Positions 26,075 to 34,635 of a stretch of DNA of 64,000 nt are shown piece by piece; the stretch's first letter is position 1, and each line of letters opens with the position of its first letter. Below the pieces are notes generated by a model. The model had not been told where the DNA came from and did no database searches. It worked only from the letters and a program-made list of their open reading frames with translations. The position numbers were made by a program, and so were the translations under genes. The stretch spans positions 124,001 to 188,000 of the forward strand of contig NZ_QOHF01000001.1 in the NCBI RefSeq assembly GCF_003319115.1. The letters run 5' to 3'. Source of the DNA: Geodermatophilus sp. TF02-6. Lineage in GTDB: Bacteria > Actinomycetota > Actinomycetes > Mycobacteriales > Geodermatophilaceae.

Positions 26075-27091
26075 GTGCCCAGCCGGGTCACTCTGCAGGA
26101 CGTCGCGGTTCGCGCCGACACCTCGCGGACGACGGCGCACTACGTGCTGACCGGACGGGACCGCGAGATGCGCATCGCCGAGGAGACCCGCCGGCGGGTG
26201 CTGCGTGCGGCCAACGAGCTGCGCTACCGGCCCGACCTCATGGCCCGCGGCCTGCGCACCCGCGTGACCCGCACCATCGCGTTGATCACCGACACGATCG
26301 CCACGGAGGCCTACGCCGGCGGGCTGGTCCACGGCGCGCTGGCCGCCGCGGCCGGGCACGGTCACCTGCTGTTCGTGTGCGAGACCGAGGAGGACCCGGC
26401 GCTCGAGGAGCGCCTGGTCGGGGAGCTGGCCGACCGGCACGTCGACGCCTACCTCTACGCGAGCATGTTCACCCGGGACGTCTCCCTGCCCGCGGGGCTG
26501 CGCACCCAGCGCGTGGCCCTGCTCAACTGCCGCACCTCGCAGCGCAAGTGCCCGTGGGTGGTGCCCGACGAGCGCCGCGGAGGGCGCGACGCCGCCCGAA
26601 TCCTGCTGGAGACCGGGCACCGCGAGGGCATCTGGCTGGTCGGGGAACCGAACGAGCAGGTGGTCGCCGGCCTGGAGCGGACCGCGGGCATCCAGGAGAC
26701 GCTGCGCGCCGCCGGTACGGCGCTCGCCGGCACCGTCCACTGCACCTGGTGGCCCGAGTCCGCGTACGAGGAGTTCGGCGCCTTCCTCGACGGCGGGGGA
26801 CGCGCGTCGGCCGTGATCTGCCTCAACGACCGCGTGGCGATGGGCGTGTACCAGGCGTTGACCGCGCGGGGCCTGTCCGTGCCCGGGGACGTCTCGGTGG
26901 TGTCCTTCGACGACTCCGACCTCGCCGTCTGGCTGCAGCCGCCGCTCACCAGCGTCGCCCTGCCGCACCGGGAGATGGCCGCGCGGGCCGTCCGGCTCCT
27001 GCTCGGCCGGCAGACCCCGACCGAGCTCGAGGTCCGGGTGCCCATGCCGGTCCGGCTGCGCGAGTCCGTCCGGCCGGCGGCGAGCGCCTGA
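26075..27091 (+). CDS. LacI-family transcriptional regulator
   Basis: A 338-residue LacI-type repressor. The DNA-binding head reads VTLQDVAVRADTSRTTAHYV with the hinge helix RRRVLRAANELRYRPDLMAR, followed by a periplasmic-binding-like sugar domain (TRTIALITDTIATEAYAGGL; SAVICLNDRVAMGVYQAL; SVVSFDDSDLAVWLQPPLTS). The hinge is the canonical type for minor-groove binding. GTG at 26075 fits the domain start. The frame is open upstream but without homology. Divergence from malE and the palindrome between them indicate that it represses the maltodextrin operon and responds to an imported sugar. Confidence 0.94.
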   Translation: MPSRVTLQDVAVRADTSRTTAHYVLTGRDREMRIAEETRRRVLRAANELRYRPDLMARGLRTRVTRTIALITDTIATEAYAGGLVHGALAAAAGHGHLLFVCETEEDPALEERLVGELADRHVDAYLYASMFTRDVSLPAGLRTQRVALLNCRTSQRKCPWVVPDERRGGRDAARILLETGHREGIWLVGEPNEQVVAGLERTAGIQETLRAAGTALAGTVHCTWWPESAYEEFGAFLDGGGRASAVICLNDRVAMGVYQALTARGLSVPGDVSVVSFDDSDLAVWLQPPLTSVALPHREMAARAVRLLLGRQTPTELEVRVPMPVRLRESVRPAASA

Positions 27092-27148
27092 CCCGACGCC
27101 GCCGCGGACCACGCCCGCGCCCGGTCGGTGCCCGCGCTTGCGGGCTGC

Positions 27149-28291
27149 TCAGCGGCAGGCCTCGACCACCACGGCCACGCCCTGCCCGCCGCCGACCGCG
27201 ACGGCGGCCAGGCCGTACCGGCCGCCCGGCCGGCGGACCAGCTGGGAGAACAGCCGGACGGCGAGGACGGCGCCCGACGCGCCCCAGGGGTGGCCGAGCG
27301 CGAGCGCCCCGCCCTCGGGGCAGACCCGCTCGGGCGCCAGGCCCAGGACGGCGCAGCAGGCCAGCACCTGCCCGGCGAAGGCCTCGGTGAACTCGACGAC
27401 GTCGAGGTCGTCGAGGGTCAGCCCGGCGCGGGCGAGGGCCGCCCGGGTGGCGGGCACGATGCCCAGGCCCGGCCGGGCCGGGTCCACCCCGGCGGTCGCG
27501 GTTGCCAGGACCCGCAGCCCCGGCAGCCCCGTGCGCCGGTGGGTGGCGGCGTCGGTGACCGCGACGACGGCGGCTCCGTCGTTGACCCCGCACGAGTTGC
27601 CGGCGGTCACCGTGCCGCCGGGGCCGAAGGCGGGGCGCAGCCGGGCCAGCCGCTCGACGGTGAGCCGGTCGCGCGGCCGCTCGTCGCGGTCCACCCCGCC
27701 GACCGGGACGATCTCCGCGGCGTAGCCGCCGGCGCGCCGGGTGGCCACCGCGCGGGCGTGCGAGCGGGCGGCGTACTCGTCCTGACGGGCGCGGGGGACG
27801 GCGAGGTCGGCGGCGAGGCGGTCGGCGGCCGGCCCCATGTCCGGGTCCCCGAGCGCGGCCGGGGCGAAGGGGGCCCGGGTGTAGCGGGTCGGTTCCCCGC
27901 CCGGCGCCGGCGGCCAGAACCGCCAGGGCGCGGTGGACGCCGACTCGACCCCGCCGGCCAGGACCACCCCCTCCTCGCCGCGCAGCACCGAGCAGGCCAG
28001 CACGATCGCGGCCAGCCCGCTGCCGCACTGCCGGTCGACGGTCAGGCCGGGGACGTCGACGGGCAGGCCGGCCTGCAGCGCGGCGACCCGGGCCACGTCC
28101 CCGCCGGGGCCGGTGCAGTTGCCGAGGACGACCTCGCGCACCGGTCCGGCCCGCCCGGCGAGGTCTGCGGCGACGGTGGTGAGGACCGGTGCGGCCAGGT
28201 CGGCCGCGGTCAGGGCCGCCAGCGACATCCCCGCCGTGCCGATCGGCGTGCGGCGGGCGGCCACGACCACCGGCAGGTCGACGTCCGGCAC
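27149..28291 (-). CDS. Thiolase-family acyltransferase lacking the second catalytic Cys
   Basis: A 380-residue thiolase. The nucleophile Cys is present (LTVDRQCGSGLAAIVLA, about residue 89), as are VEFTEAFAGQ (NEAFA-type motif) and GGALALGHPWGASGA with the active-site His. The usual second catalytic Cys in the final CxGGGxG motif is absent: here the sequence is VAVGGGQGVAVVVEA. Such a protein may be a poor or altered thiolase. GTG at 28291 is chosen since GGGAGGGA lies 6 bases before it, whereas GTG at 28297 abuts it. It is divergent from the GH15 gene. The nearest acyl-CoA-type genes are at 30.2-32.6 kb. Confidence 0.88.
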   Translation of the reverse strand: MPDVDLPVVVAARRTPIGTAGMSLAALTAADLAAPVLTTVAADLAGRAGPVREVVLGNCTGPGGDVARVAALQAGLPVDVPGLTVDRQCGSGLAAIVLACSVLRGEEGVVLAGGVESASTAPWRFWPPAPGGEPTRYTRAPFAPAALGDPDMGPAADRLAADLAVPRARQDEYAARSHARAVATRRAGGYAAEIVPVGGVDRDERPRDRLTVERLARLRPAFGPGGTVTAGNSCGVNDGAAVVAVTDAATHRRTGLPGLRVLATATAGVDPARPGLGIVPATRAALARAGLTLDDLDVVEFTEAFAGQVLACCAVLGLAPERVCPEGGALALGHPWGASGAVLAVRLFSQLVRRPGGRYGLAAVAVGGGQGVAVVVEACR

Positions 28292-28392
28292 CCGCACTCC
28301 CTCCCGCGCACCGGTCCGGCGGCCGGCGCGCGACCGGCCGGCGACGGCGGACCGGAGGCGTATGGTGCCATCCCCGCGACAGGAGGACCGGC

Positions 28393-30180
28393 ATGGTCGG
28401 CAGGATCGAGGACTACGGCCTGCTCGGGGACCTGCAGACCGCGGCGCTGGTCGGCCGGGACGGGTCGATCGACTGGCTGTGCCTGCCGCGGTTCGACTCC
28501 CCGGCCTGCTTCGCCGCGCTGCTGGCCGACGAGACCGCCGGCCGCTGGCTGCTCGCGCCGGCCGGGGCCGGGCCCTGCACCCGCCGGCGCTACCAGGGGG
28601 ACTCGCTGGTCCTGGAGTCGGAGTGGGAGACCCGGCACGGGACGGTGCGGGTGGTCGACCTGATGCCGCCGCGGGGTGAGGCGCCGGTCGTGGTCCGCGT
28701 GGTGGAGGGCGTCTCCGGGCGGGTGCCGGTCGAGATGGAGCTGGTCCTGCGGTTCGACTACGGGCACGTCGCGCCGTGGATCCGGACGGTGGACGGCGAC
28801 CTCGCCGCCCTGGCCGGCCCCGATGCGGTCTGGCTGACCACCCCGGCCCGGGTCACGCACCGGGACCAGCGGATCGAGGCGCGGTTCGAGGTGACGGCCG
28901 GGCAGCGGGTGCCGTTCGCGCTCACCTACGCCGCCTCCCACCTGCGCCGTCCCCGGCCGACCGACGCCGAGCGCGCGCTGGCCGACACGGTGCGGGCCGG
29001 GGCCGACTGGACGCGCCGGTGCACCTACCGGGGCCGCTACGCCGACGCGGTGCGCCGCTCGCTGGTGACCCTCAAGGCGCTGACCTACGCCCCGACCGGC
29101 GGCATCCTCGCCGCCGCCACCACGTCCCTGCCGGAGCAGCTGGGCGGCTCGCGCAACTGGGACTACCGCTTCTGCTGGCTGCGCGACGCGACCTTCACGC
29201 TGCAGGCCCTGCTCGGCACGGGGTACCTGCAGGAGGCCCGCGCCTGGCGGGACTGGCTGCTGCGGGCCGTCGCCGGCGACCCCGCCGACCTGCAGATCGT
29301 GTACGCGCTCGACGGCGCCCGGCGCATCCCGGAGTCCTCGCTGCCCTGGCTGCCCGGCTACGCGGGCTCCGCCCCGGTGCGGGTGGGCAACGCCGCGGCC
29401 GGCCAGTTCCAGCTCGACGTGTGGGGTGAGGTGCTCGTCGGGCTGCACCTGGCCCGGCTGGCCGGGCTGCCGGCCGAGCAGGACGCCTGGGACGTGCAGC
29501 GCGCCCTGCTGGACTTCCTCGAGGGCGCCTGGGACTCCGACGACAACAGCCTGTGGGAGGTCCGGGGGCCGCGCCGGCCGTTCGTGCACTCGAAGGTGAT
29601 GGCCTGGGCGGGGCTGGACCGCGCCGTCCAGGCCGTCGAGCGCTTCGGCCTGCCCGGCCCGGTGGACCGCTGGCGCCGGCTGCGCCAGGAGGTCCACGAC
29701 GACGTCTGCGCCAAGGGCTACGACGCCGACCGCGGCACCTTCACCCAGTTCTACGGCTCCCGCGGCCTCGACGCCGCGCTGCTGCTCATCCCCCGGGTGG
29801 GGTTCCTCCCCTGGGACGACCCGCGGGTCCGGGGCACCGTGGACGCCGTCGCCCGCGAGCTCACCGAGAACGGGTTCCTGCTGCGCTACCGGCCCGACGC
29901 CGACGGCGGCGTCGACGGGCTCCCCGGTGGCGAGGGGGCGTTCCTCGCCTGCTCGTTCTGGCTGGCCGACGCGCTGGCCGGCCTGCACCGGACGGCGGAG
30001 GCCGAGCGGCTGTTCGAGCGGCTGCTCGGGCTGCGCAACGACCTCGGGCTGCTCAGCGAGGAGTACGACGTCACCGCCGGGCGCCAGGTCGGCAACACGC
30101 CGCAGGCCTTCAGCCACGTCGGCCTGGTCAACACCGCCCGCCACCTCTCCGGCGCCCCCGCGGCGGCCGCGGGACCGTGA
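28393..30180 (+). CDS. GH15 glycoside hydrolase (glucoamylase/trehalase-like)
   Basis: A 595-residue cytoplasmic GH15 protein releasing glucose from alpha-glucans or trehalose. The N-terminal beta-sandwich domain starts IEDYGLLGDLQTAALVGRDG, the classic actinobacterial GH15 start (IGDYALIGDcrTaALV). The catalytic (alpha/alpha)6 barrel shows GGSRNWDYRFCWLRDATFTL and a second acidic cluster near GEGAFLACSFWLADAL. In actinobacteria many GH15 proteins of this form are trehalases, so glucoamylase is not certain. ATG at 28393 follows AGGAGGA. It stands alone between two leftward genes and complements the maltodextrin module functionally. Confidence 0.9.
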   Translation: MVGRIEDYGLLGDLQTAALVGRDGSIDWLCLPRFDSPACFAALLADETAGRWLLAPAGAGPCTRRRYQGDSLVLESEWETRHGTVRVVDLMPPRGEAPVVVRVVEGVSGRVPVEMELVLRFDYGHVAPWIRTVDGDLAALAGPDAVWLTTPARVTHRDQRIEARFEVTAGQRVPFALTYAASHLRRPRPTDAERALADTVRAGADWTRRCTYRGRYADAVRRSLVTLKALTYAPTGGILAAATTSLPEQLGGSRNWDYRFCWLRDATFTLQALLGTGYLQEARAWRDWLLRAVAGDPADLQIVYALDGARRIPESSLPWLPGYAGSAPVRVGNAAAGQFQLDVWGEVLVGLHLARLAGLPAEQDAWDVQRALLDFLEGAWDSDDNSLWEVRGPRRPFVHSKVMAWAGLDRAVQAVERFGLPGPVDRWRRLRQEVHDDVCAKGYDADRGTFTQFYGSRGLDAALLLIPRVGFLPWDDPRVRGTVDAVARELTENGFLLRYRPDADGGVDGLPGGEGAFLACSFWLADALAGLHRTAEAERLFERLLGLRNDLGLLSEEYDVTAGRQVGNTPQAFSHVGLVNTARHLSGAPAAAAGP

Positions 30181-30186
30181 GGGCCC

Positions 30187-31209
30187 TCACCGCTCGACCG
30201 GCGGCTCCGCCCCCGGCAGACGGGCCAGGCGGCCGGCTGCCGCCCGCTCGCCCAGCGCCGCCCGGTCCACCTTGCCGGCCGCGGTGAGCGGCGGGTCCGG
30301 CTCAACGAACCACAGCACCGGCCGCTGGGCCCGCGACAGCTCGGCCCGCGCCGCGGCGCGGGCCCGCCGGAGGACGCCGGGGTGGGGCAGGACGGCGGCG
30401 ACGACCGCGCCCAGCCGAGGGTGCTCGACGCCGACGACGACCACCTCCCCGCCCGTCGCCCGCCCCAGGACCTGCTCGACGTCGGCGAGCAGCACCGTCG
30501 CCCCGGCCGTCACCAGGGCGCCGCCGCCGCGGCCGGCCACGGTGAGGACGCCGCCGGCCAGGGACCCGCGGTCACCGACCGTGGCGAACCCGTCCGCGGC
30601 GACCCGCAGCGGCCCGGGCCGCCCGGCGTAGCCCCGGGCGAGGAACGGCGAGCGCGCCCAGATCTCCCCGCCGCGGACGCGGACCGCCACGCCGGGGAAC
30701 ACCCGCAGGTCCGACGCGTGGCTGCCCCACGCCACGAAGGACAGCTCGGCCGCGCCGTAGTAGTGGCTGGTGCGGACGCCGGCCGCGGCCGCCCGGCGGG
30801 CCAGCGCGTCGGCCAGCCGGTCGCCGGCCACCACCACGTGCCGCCCGCGCAGGTCGGTCCCGGCGTCCAGGCAGCGGGCCAGCACCGCCGGGGTCAGGTG
30901 CGCGTGGGTGGCGTCGTCGGGGACCGGGGTGAGGGCGGCCCCGGCGGCGCGGGCGTGCACCGCCGCGAACAGGTTCATCGTCGCCGACAGCGGGCCGGGG
31001 ACCCACACCCGCGACGCCGCGCCGATCCCGGTGAGCCGGGAGACCGCCGGGAAGGAGTCCACCCACGAGGCCACCGTCCGCACCACCGACCGGGGCCGGC
31101 TCGTGGTACCCGACGTGCGCAGCGCGATCAGCCCGCCGCGGGCGTGCGCCTCGAGCACCGCGGCGACCGGGTCGGCGGCCGCGGCGACGTCGCAGACCGC
31201 GTCCGGCAT
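30187..31209 (-). CDS. Short AMP-binding (acyl-CoA synthetase-like) protein
   Basis: A 340-residue adenylate-forming protein, about two thirds of the normal ligase length. It begins right before the P-loop-like motif (LIALRTSGTTSRPRSVVRT) and so lacks the usual N-terminal ~150 residues. YYGAAELSFVAWG and the C-terminal lysine region LTAAGKVDRAALG are present. Such short forms occur in some menaquinone or natural product ligases (MenE/DitJ-like). ATG at 31209 follows GGGAGG. It is divergent from an MFS gene and shares a 140-base promoter region containing a palindromic motif, which suggests a joint role, for example uptake and activation of an acid. Confidence 0.78.
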   Translation of the reverse strand: MPDAVCDVAAAADPVAAVLEAHARGGLIALRTSGTTSRPRSVVRTVASWVDSFPAVSRLTGIGAASRVWVPGPLSATMNLFAAVHARAAGAALTPVPDDATHAHLTPAVLARCLDAGTDLRGRHVVVAGDRLADALARRAAAAGVRTSHYYGAAELSFVAWGSHASDLRVFPGVAVRVRGGEIWARSPFLARGYAGRPGPLRVAADGFATVGDRGSLAGGVLTVAGRGGGALVTAGATVLLADVEQVLGRATGGEVVVVGVEHPRLGAVVAAVLPHPGVLRRARAAARAELSRAQRPVLWFVEPDPPLTAAGKVDRAALGERAAAGRLARLPGAEPPVER

Positions 31210-31328
31210 CGCACCTCCCGCACGGGTCCGGAGCACCGGCGCCGGCACGCTAGCACCCGGCCGGGGCGCCGCAGGGCCGGGCAGGGGTCTGCGGCGGGAG
31301 CTCGGGCGACCGAGTTCCCGCGGGGCCG

Positions 31329-31344
31329 AAAACATGCTAAGCAT
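31329..31344. promoter_or_regulatory. Candidate operator (AAAACATGCTAAGCAT)
   Basis: AAAACATGCTAAGCAT within a larger imperfect palindrome (CCGAAAACATGC / GCATTTTCGG), ending 6 bases before the MFS start. It matches 14 of 16 bases of a site in the P450 promoter at 42084-42099. Confidence 0.5.
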
Positions 31345-31349
31345 TTTCG

Positions 31350-32552
31350 GTGCTGGGCACCCGCGGCCGCGCGGTCCGTCCACCGGTCCTGGTGGTGAGC
31401 ACCGCCGCCATGGGGCTTGGCGCGGCGCCGCCCTTCCTGCTCGCCTACCTGGGGCCGGACGTGCGGGCGGCGCTGGACCTGTCGGGGGCCCAGCTCGGGC
31501 TGCTGGTCGGCCTGTTCTACGGCGCCACGGGAGCGGTGTCGCTGCTGGCCTCGCGGATGGTCGAGCCGCTGGGGGCCCGCTGGTGCGTCGCCGGGGACCA
31601 GCTGCTCGTGGCGCTCGCCCTCGCCGCGGTCGCGTGCTGGCCGGCCCTGGCCACCCTCGGCCTGGCCAGCGTGCTCTGCGGAGCGGCCTACGCCCTGGCC
31701 AACGCCGGCACGAGCCTCGCGGTCACCGCGGTGTCCCGGCCGCAGCAGGCGGGGACGGCGGTGGCGGTCAAGACGGCCGGGGTGCCGATCGGGGCCACCG
31801 TGCTGGCCCTCGCCGGCCCACCGGCCGCGGCAGCGGTCGGCTGGGAGGGGGTGGCGCTCGGGCTCGCCGTCCTGGCCGCCGTCAACGCGGGGGCGGGCGC
31901 GCTCCTGCTGCCCTCCGCACGCGGGCGCGCGGCGGTCGCCGGGCGGAGCGGCGGGCAGGTCCTCCCCCGCCGGTTCCCGTGGGTGGTCCTGGCCGCGTTC
32001 CTCTACGTGCTGGGCTCGCAGCCGCTGATGTCCTGGCTGGTGCTCAGCCTCGTCGACGCCGGCGTCCCGCGCGGGACCGCGGGTGCGGTGTCGGCCGCCG
32101 GGACGGCGCTCGGCGCGGCGGCCATGGTCCTGGCCGCCCGCCGCGCCGACCGGGCCGGTCCCGGCCGGCGCGCCCTGCTGGCGGCGGGCGTGGTGGCGAC
32201 CTCGCTGACCGGGACGCTCCTGGTGTGGCTGGGCTCCCACGTCGGCCTGGCCGTCCTGGCCGGCGGCGCGGTGGTGGGCCTGCTGGCCAACCTGGTCGGC
32301 GCGGGTTTCACCCACGGCGTGGCGATCGACCGGGCCCCGCTCGCGGTCGGCCGGGCGACGGCGGTGATGTCCAGCGGCTACTACGCCGGCGCGCTGGTCT
32401 CCCCGCTGGTGTTCGGCGTGCTGGCCGACCTCACCGGCGGCTACGACGCGTCCTGGGCGGCGACGGTGGCCGCGCTGGCCTGCTGCGGGCTGTGCTTCCT
32501 CGCCGTGGACCGCTGGGTGCGCCCGCCCGTGCCGGTGGCGGCGTCACCGTAG
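31350..32552 (+). CDS. MFS transporter
   Basis: A 400-residue major facilitator with about 12 predicted helices (AMGLGAAPPFLLAYLGPDV at the start; LLVGLFYGATGAVSLLASRM in helix 2). It resembles the CynX/NimT-like or sugar/organic acid uptake types, and motif A is weak. GTG at 31350 lies directly after a palindromic operator candidate, leaving little leader. Divergence from the short AMP-binding gene suggests import of a carboxylic acid that the ligase-like protein activates. It is convergent with the ferredoxin reductase gene across a hairpin repeat. Confidence 0.85.
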   Translation: MLGTRGRAVRPPVLVVSTAAMGLGAAPPFLLAYLGPDVRAALDLSGAQLGLLVGLFYGATGAVSLLASRMVEPLGARWCVAGDQLLVALALAAVACWPALATLGLASVLCGAAYALANAGTSLAVTAVSRPQQAGTAVAVKTAGVPIGATVLALAGPPAAAAVGWEGVALGLAVLAAVNAGAGALLLPSARGRAAVAGRSGGQVLPRRFPWVVLAAFLYVLGSQPLMSWLVLSLVDAGVPRGTAGAVSAAGTALGAAAMVLAARRADRAGPGRRALLAAGVVATSLTGTLLVWLGSHVGLAVLAGGAVVGLLANLVGAGFTHGVAIDRAPLAVGRATAVMSSGYYAGALVSPLVFGVLADLTGGYDASWAATVAALACCGLCFLAVDRWVRPPVPVAASP

Positions 32553-32632
32553 AAAGGACCCCCTGCGCCCGCCCGGCCCCGTCCAGGGCACCGCCCCGAG
32601 CGCGCGAGGGGTGGGGAGGACGGGGTCCTCCT
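32553..32632. repeat. GC-rich hairpin repeat between convergent genes
   Basis: AAAGGACCCC ... GGGGTCCTCCTT with the internal GCGCGAGGGGTGGGGAGG core fills the entire gap between two convergent stop codons. This location strongly favours a bidirectional terminator. It also carries GGCCCCGTCCAGGGCACC, which recurs near 16670. Confidence 0.7.
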
Positions 32633-33820
32633 TCAGGCGGCGGCGAGGGCCTCGTCCCAGGTGACGCCGGCGCCGAGCAGCTTGCGGAACGCGATGGTGG
32701 GCCGCACCGCCCCGAACCCGACGACCCCCTGCAGGAGGCCGTCCCCGCCGGTCAGGGCCACGAAGTCGCCCGTCAGGTCGCCGTGCACCACCCGCAGCTC
32801 GTCCTGGGGACGCACCCGGCCGAAGACCTGCAGCCGCCCGTCGAGCTGCTCGGTCCACACGTAGGGCACCGCCTCGTGCACGGTCGGCGACCCGGTCAGG
32901 TTGGCCGCGGCGACCGTGGCCGTCTCCACGGCGTTGGTCCAGTGCTCGACCCGGACGTCCTCGCCGTAGCGCGGGTGGTACCAGCGGGCGACGTCGCCGA
33001 CGGCGTACACGCCCTCGGCGCCGCGCGCGGCCAGGTGCTCGTCGCACACCACGCCGTCGCGCAGGTCCAGCCCCGACCCGGTCAGCCAGCCGGTCTCCGG
33101 CGCCGCGCCCAGGCCCAGGACGACGACGTCGGCGGGCAGGGCCGACCCGTCGGTCAGCCGGACCGCGCTCACCCGCTCGGCGCCCTCGATGCCGGCGACC
33201 CCGGCGCCCAGGTGCAGGGCGACCCCCGCCGCGGCGTGCCGCCGGGTGAGGGCGGCGCCGACCTCCGGGCCCAGCCCGCGCACCATCAACGTCGGCAGCG
33301 GCTCGACGACGGCCACCTCCCGCCCGAGCCGGTGCAGCGTCCAGGCCACCTCGGCGCCGATGAACCCGCCGCCCACGACCACGACCCGGGCGCCGTCGGC
33401 GCCCGCCGCCCGGATCGCGGCGGCGTCGGCGGCGCCGCGCAGCTGGTACACGCCCGGCCGCGGCTCGAGGCCGGGCACCGACCGCGGTGTCGACCCGGTG
33501 GCGACCACCAGGGCGTCGAAGGGCAGCTCGTCGCCGCCGTGCAGCAGCACCCGGCGCGCGTCCAGGTCGAGGTCGGTGGCCCGTGCGGTCACCAGCCGCA
33601 CGTCCAGGCCGGCGAGGTCGGCGGCGGAGACCAGCGGGGGCGCGGGAGTCGCGGGGTCGGCGAGGAACTTCTTCGACAGCGGGGGGCGGTCGGTGGCCAC
33701 GCCGTCCTCGGCGCCCGGTTCGGCGCCCACGAGCACGACCTCGTCGGTGCTCCCCCGCCGGCGCAGCGCCTGCACGGTCCGGACGCCGGCCAGCGAGGCC
33801 CCCACCACCACGATCCGCAC
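32633..33820 (-). CDS. Ferredoxin reductase (FAD/NAD(P)H-dependent)
   Basis: A 395-residue flavoprotein of the oxygenase-coupled NAD(P)H ferredoxin reductase type (PdR/ThcD-like). The FAD motif is IVVVGASLAGVRTVQALR, the NAD(P) motif is RVVVVGGGFIGAEVAWTLHR, and the second FAD motif is GVYAVGDVARWYHPRYG. The family helper sequence DRPPLSKKFL is present. It ends with an acid-rich C-terminal domain. GTG at 33820 follows GGGAGGGA. It is the last gene of the leftward operon whose first gene encodes a 3Fe-4S ferredoxin, so the pair would carry electrons from NAD(P)H to the divergent P450s. Confidence 0.92.
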   Translation of the reverse strand: MRIVVVGASLAGVRTVQALRRRGSTDEVVLVGAEPGAEDGVATDRPPLSKKFLADPATPAPPLVSAADLAGLDVRLVTARATDLDLDARRVLLHGGDELPFDALVVATGSTPRSVPGLEPRPGVYQLRGAADAAAIRAAGADGARVVVVGGGFIGAEVAWTLHRLGREVAVVEPLPTLMVRGLGPEVGAALTRRHAAAGVALHLGAGVAGIEGAERVSAVRLTDGSALPADVVVLGLGAAPETGWLTGSGLDLRDGVVCDEHLAARGAEGVYAVGDVARWYHPRYGEDVRVEHWTNAVETATVAAANLTGSPTVHEAVPYVWTEQLDGRLQVFGRVRPQDELRVVHGDLTGDFVALTGGDGLLQGVVGFGAVRPTIAFRKLLGAGVTWDEALAAA

Positions 33821-33834
33821 GTCGTCCCTCCCGC

Positions 33835-34635
33835 TCAGGCGTCCGGCGGCGGGAACCGCGGGCGGCGCTTCTCCAGGAACGCCTGGGCGCCCTCGGCCAT
33901 GTCGGGGCTGCCGATGGCCTGCACGAGCATGCCCAGGCCGGTCGTGAAGGAGTCCCGGGCGGCGTTCCACCAGACGTTGGAGCTGACCTTGGCGATCTCC
34001 AGGTAGCGCGGGGAGAGGGCGGCCAGCTCGGCGACCAGCGCGTCGACCGCGCCCACCAGCTCGTCGTCGGGGACGACGGTGTTGACCAGGCCCAGCTCCA
34101 GCGCCTGGGCGGCGGTGTAGCGGCGGCAGAGGAAGGCCATCTCCTTGGCCCGCTTCTCGCCGATCTGCACCCCGAGCACGTTGGTGGCACCGGTGACCGG
34201 GGCGCTGCCCACCCGCGGGCCGGTCTGTCCGAAGGTCGCCGACTGCGCGGCGATGGCCAGGTCGCAGGCGATCACCAGCTCGTTGCCGCCGCCGGCGGCC
34301 GGGCCGTTGACCGCGGCGATCACCGGCCGCGGGTGGTTGCGGACCGCGTCGAACAGGCGCAGCGAGCCGCGGTAGAGCCCGCGCATGGTGGTGACGTCGG
34401 GCTCGGAGAGGGTGCCCAGCGCCCCGCCGGCGCAGAAGCTGCCCGGCACCCCGGTGATCACCACCGCCCGGCTCCGGGTGCTGCCGTCGAGGGCCGCGAC
34501 GAGCGCCTCGGCCATCTGCGGGTCGTAGGCGTTGCGCCGGTCGGGCCGGTTGAGCGTGATCCAGGTGGCGTCCCCGCGCTGGTCGACCAGGACGTCGTCC
34601 CCGAGGGTGGGGCCCCCCGCGGCCGGCTCAGCCAC
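33835..34635 (-). CDS. Crotonase-fold enzyme, MenB/BadI-like
   Basis: A 266-residue crotonase. The oxyanion-hole segments read SFCAGGALGTL and GPAAGGGNELVIACDLAIAA. The stretch FGQTGPRVGSAPVTGATNVL, then KRAKEMAFLCRRYTAAQALE and LGLVNTVVP, follows the MenB (naphthoyl-CoA synthase) and BadI (2-ketocyclohexane-carboxyl-CoA hydrolase) pattern. Ordinary enoyl-CoA hydratases carry a catalytic Glu at that place. MenB/BadI enzymes close or open carbocycles, so ring opening of a cyclic beta-keto acyl-CoA is a reasonable proposal. GTG at 34635 follows GGAGGAGG and overlaps the amidohydrolase stop by 8 bases. Confidence 0.85.
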   Translation of the reverse strand: MAEPAAGGPTLGDDVLVDQRGDATWITLNRPDRRNAYDPQMAEALVAALDGSTRSRAVVITGVPGSFCAGGALGTLSEPDVTTMRGLYRGSLRLFDAVRNHPRPVIAAVNGPAAGGGNELVIACDLAIAAQSATFGQTGPRVGSAPVTGATNVLGVQIGEKRAKEMAFLCRRYTAAQALELGLVNTVVPDDELVGAVDALVAELAALSPRYLEIAKVSSNVWWNAARDSFTTGLGMLVQAIGSPDMAEGAQAFLEKRRPRFPPPDA

